Positions 62,836 through 64,000 of a stretch of 64,000 bases of DNA are shown here, in pieces (position 1 is the first letter of the stretch; every line of letters begins with the position of its first letter). Under the pieces are notes generated by a model. That model searched no databases, was not told the DNA's origin, and worked only from the letters and a program-made list of their open reading frames with translations. A program made the position numbers and the translations under genes. Source of the stretch: Macrosoma leucophasiata (lineage: Eukaryota > Arthropoda > Insecta > Lepidoptera > Hedylidae); assembly GCA_036365455.1 (NCBI GenBank), contig JAWQUS010000010.1, positions 17,966,501-18,030,500 on the forward strand. The letters are read 5' to 3'.

Positions 62836-62879
62836 TAAGTATACTGTAGCATATCTAATACCTTTAAACGAGCAATTCT

Positions 62880-63118
62880 TGTATATATATATAGAATCAA
62901 GATCTCGGAAACGGCTCCAACGATTTTCTTGAAACTTACAGATTAGGGGTTTTTCGGGTCAAGAAATCGATTTATTTAGGTTCCAGGTCCAAGAAAAGCT
63001 CGATTCCAAGTTAATAACAAATTTTCTTCATAACCGACGACTAACGCCGTCTATTGATGAATAGAAAAACCATTAGTCTTTCAAAAATCGCTACGGAGCG
63101 AAGCTCGGTCAACCAGGT
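62880..63118 (+). repeat. Helitron-like repeat fragment
   Basis: atctcggaaacggctccaac, gattttcttgaaacttacag and the ending aaatcgctacggagcgaagc then tcggtcaacc belong to a type common in Lepidoptera, by recollection. Not verified. Confidence 0.5.
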
Positions 63119-63345
63119 ATGAACATCTACCGACATAAAAACAGAGATTTCGTTGTAGATACGTTGCCACTCCTTAGGCTCAGGTTATGCCTCTACGCTG
63201 GAAATAATGGGGAGGTACATTTACAACGTAACCGGAACGCAATCGCACTACCATTAAGCACCAAGATTAGTCTATGTGTTCATGACCTCATGCAGTGGTA
63301 TCTTTCCCCTCGAACTCGGTCACTGGAGCTCTATCACTAGGAAAG
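63119..63345 (-). repeat. A repeat, decayed antisense copy
   Basis: gatacgttgccactccttag, ggttatgcctctacgctgga, gtaaccggaacgcaatcg, gaactcggtcactggagctc then tatcactag. Order intact, many changes. Confidence 0.65.
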
Positions 63346-63349
63346 ACAA

Positions 63350-63600
63350 TGCAGCACATACGAGATTTTGTGTCACCTGATTTCATGTCCGTGTCAGTCT
63401 TATCTGTTAGTGCGTCATTCGAGTGATGCCGGAGGAAACTCACTTTTTCTTTTTATATAATGAATGTAACAAACATGAAAATAGTTAACTAAAACTGTTT
63501 AATTAAACTGACCGTAAGTATTGCAATATTGCATCCTGTCATATAGGCATTCAGCATTTATCTTTCAAGGAAAACAAAAACAAAGGTTTCTATACAAATA
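63350..63600. other. Unassigned DNA
   Basis: Nothing supported. Confidence 0.4.
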
Positions 63601-63740
63601 CGTGGCCGCCCCCGAGATTATCAGGTTCTATTGTCTCTGTGCCAGAAATAACAAGACTTAATTGCGGCTTTATTTAAACATGGTAGTGTTGAACACCATT
63701 TCTTGACAGGTGCTCGAGTTTTGTCACTGGATCACTTTCA
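63601..63740 (-). repeat. A repeat, decayed antisense fragment
   Basis: gtggccgcccccgagattat, tctctgtgccagaaataaca, catggtagtgttgaacacca, gttttgtcactggatcac. Last part of A antisense only. Confidence 0.5.
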
Positions 63741-63744
63741 ATAA

Positions 63745-64000
63745 AAATGAAGGGGAAATGGGAATGTTCTGAAATCGAGACTGTATGTCATGTTCATGAG
63801 CGACACATCATGTTCCAAGATTTTGTATCCATCATATCATTTGACGAAGCTTATGTTTTCTGCTAATTTGTCACGTAAGCCAAAATTGATCTCAAAATTA
63901 CCTAAATACTTAACAATTACTTAATAAATGAATGTATTTTATTTCCTTGGTCCAACACAACGTTTACATACAAATATAAAAAATAACAAGACAAACTAAT
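63745..64000. other. Unassigned AT-rich DNA
   Basis: No gene; ends in AT-rich sequence. Confidence 0.4.

Overview
The window reads as nuclear DNA of a moth or butterfly (Lepidoptera). It is AT-rich, has no long host reading frame, and is packed with short, decayed transposable elements. Several of these have endings I recognise as typical of lepidopteran retrotransposons: tails reading CCCAGCAGTGGGACG, CTCTGCCTACCCC...GGCGTGAAG and TGCTTGTTTGCCAC...ACATAAAA, and CTAG-ended Helitron-like pieces. The lineage is inferred from memory of these families; no search was possible. I can support no complete host protein-coding gene.

Layout. 0-3 kb: three copies of a local repeat (G), a decayed retrotransposon (LINE R) carrying a nested 192-bp insertion, and the first A repeats. 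3-12 kb: AT-rich DNA with A repeats, CTAG-ended repeats (D, E), a Gly/Pro-type simple repeat, two retrotransposon tails meeting tail to tail near 9.95 kb, and a fold-back element containing a well-formed tRNA-like cloverleaf. 12-20 kb: two GC-richer islands (12.5-12.9 and 15.4-16.2 kb) that look regulatory or promoter-like, six A repeats, and a 290-bp inverted duplication around 18-19.9 kb. 20-24 kb: a mariner relic, a 1.4-kb hAT-like element with ATTCGG arrays at both ends, and a long-TIR fold-back element. 24-37 kb: mostly non-repetitive DNA with possible conserved islands, a 40-bp minisatellite, two local segmental duplications, LINE tails, and a GC-rich block with a small reading frame on the minus strand. 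37-40 kb: a retrotransposon fragment inside a MITE, followed by a nearly full-length but dead mariner. 40-57 kb: further A, B, D and E repeats, unique islands, and a 1.1-kb fold-back of SINE and LINE pieces at 52.7-53.85 kb. 57.5-61.3 kb: a young jockey-like non-LTR retrotransposon with an intact 1033-codon endonuclease/reverse-transcriptase frame, a 27-A tail and a perfect 12-bp target-site duplication, inserted into the end of an older LINE. 61.3-64 kb: SINEs, MITEs and decayed A repeats.

How the parts relate. The dominant feature is a roughly 290-bp family (called A here) with about 29 copies or fragments. Its sense strand runs from ACTGGTGGTAGAGCTCC to TGCTTGTTTGCCACTT plus an A-rich tail, and that 3' end resembles the tail of LINE X (30.2-30.7 kb). 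A second family (SINE B, tRNA-derived) has a 3' end resembling the tail of LINE V (61.3 kb). Together they suggest two SINE/LINE partnerships in one window. Element letters are local labels, not database names.
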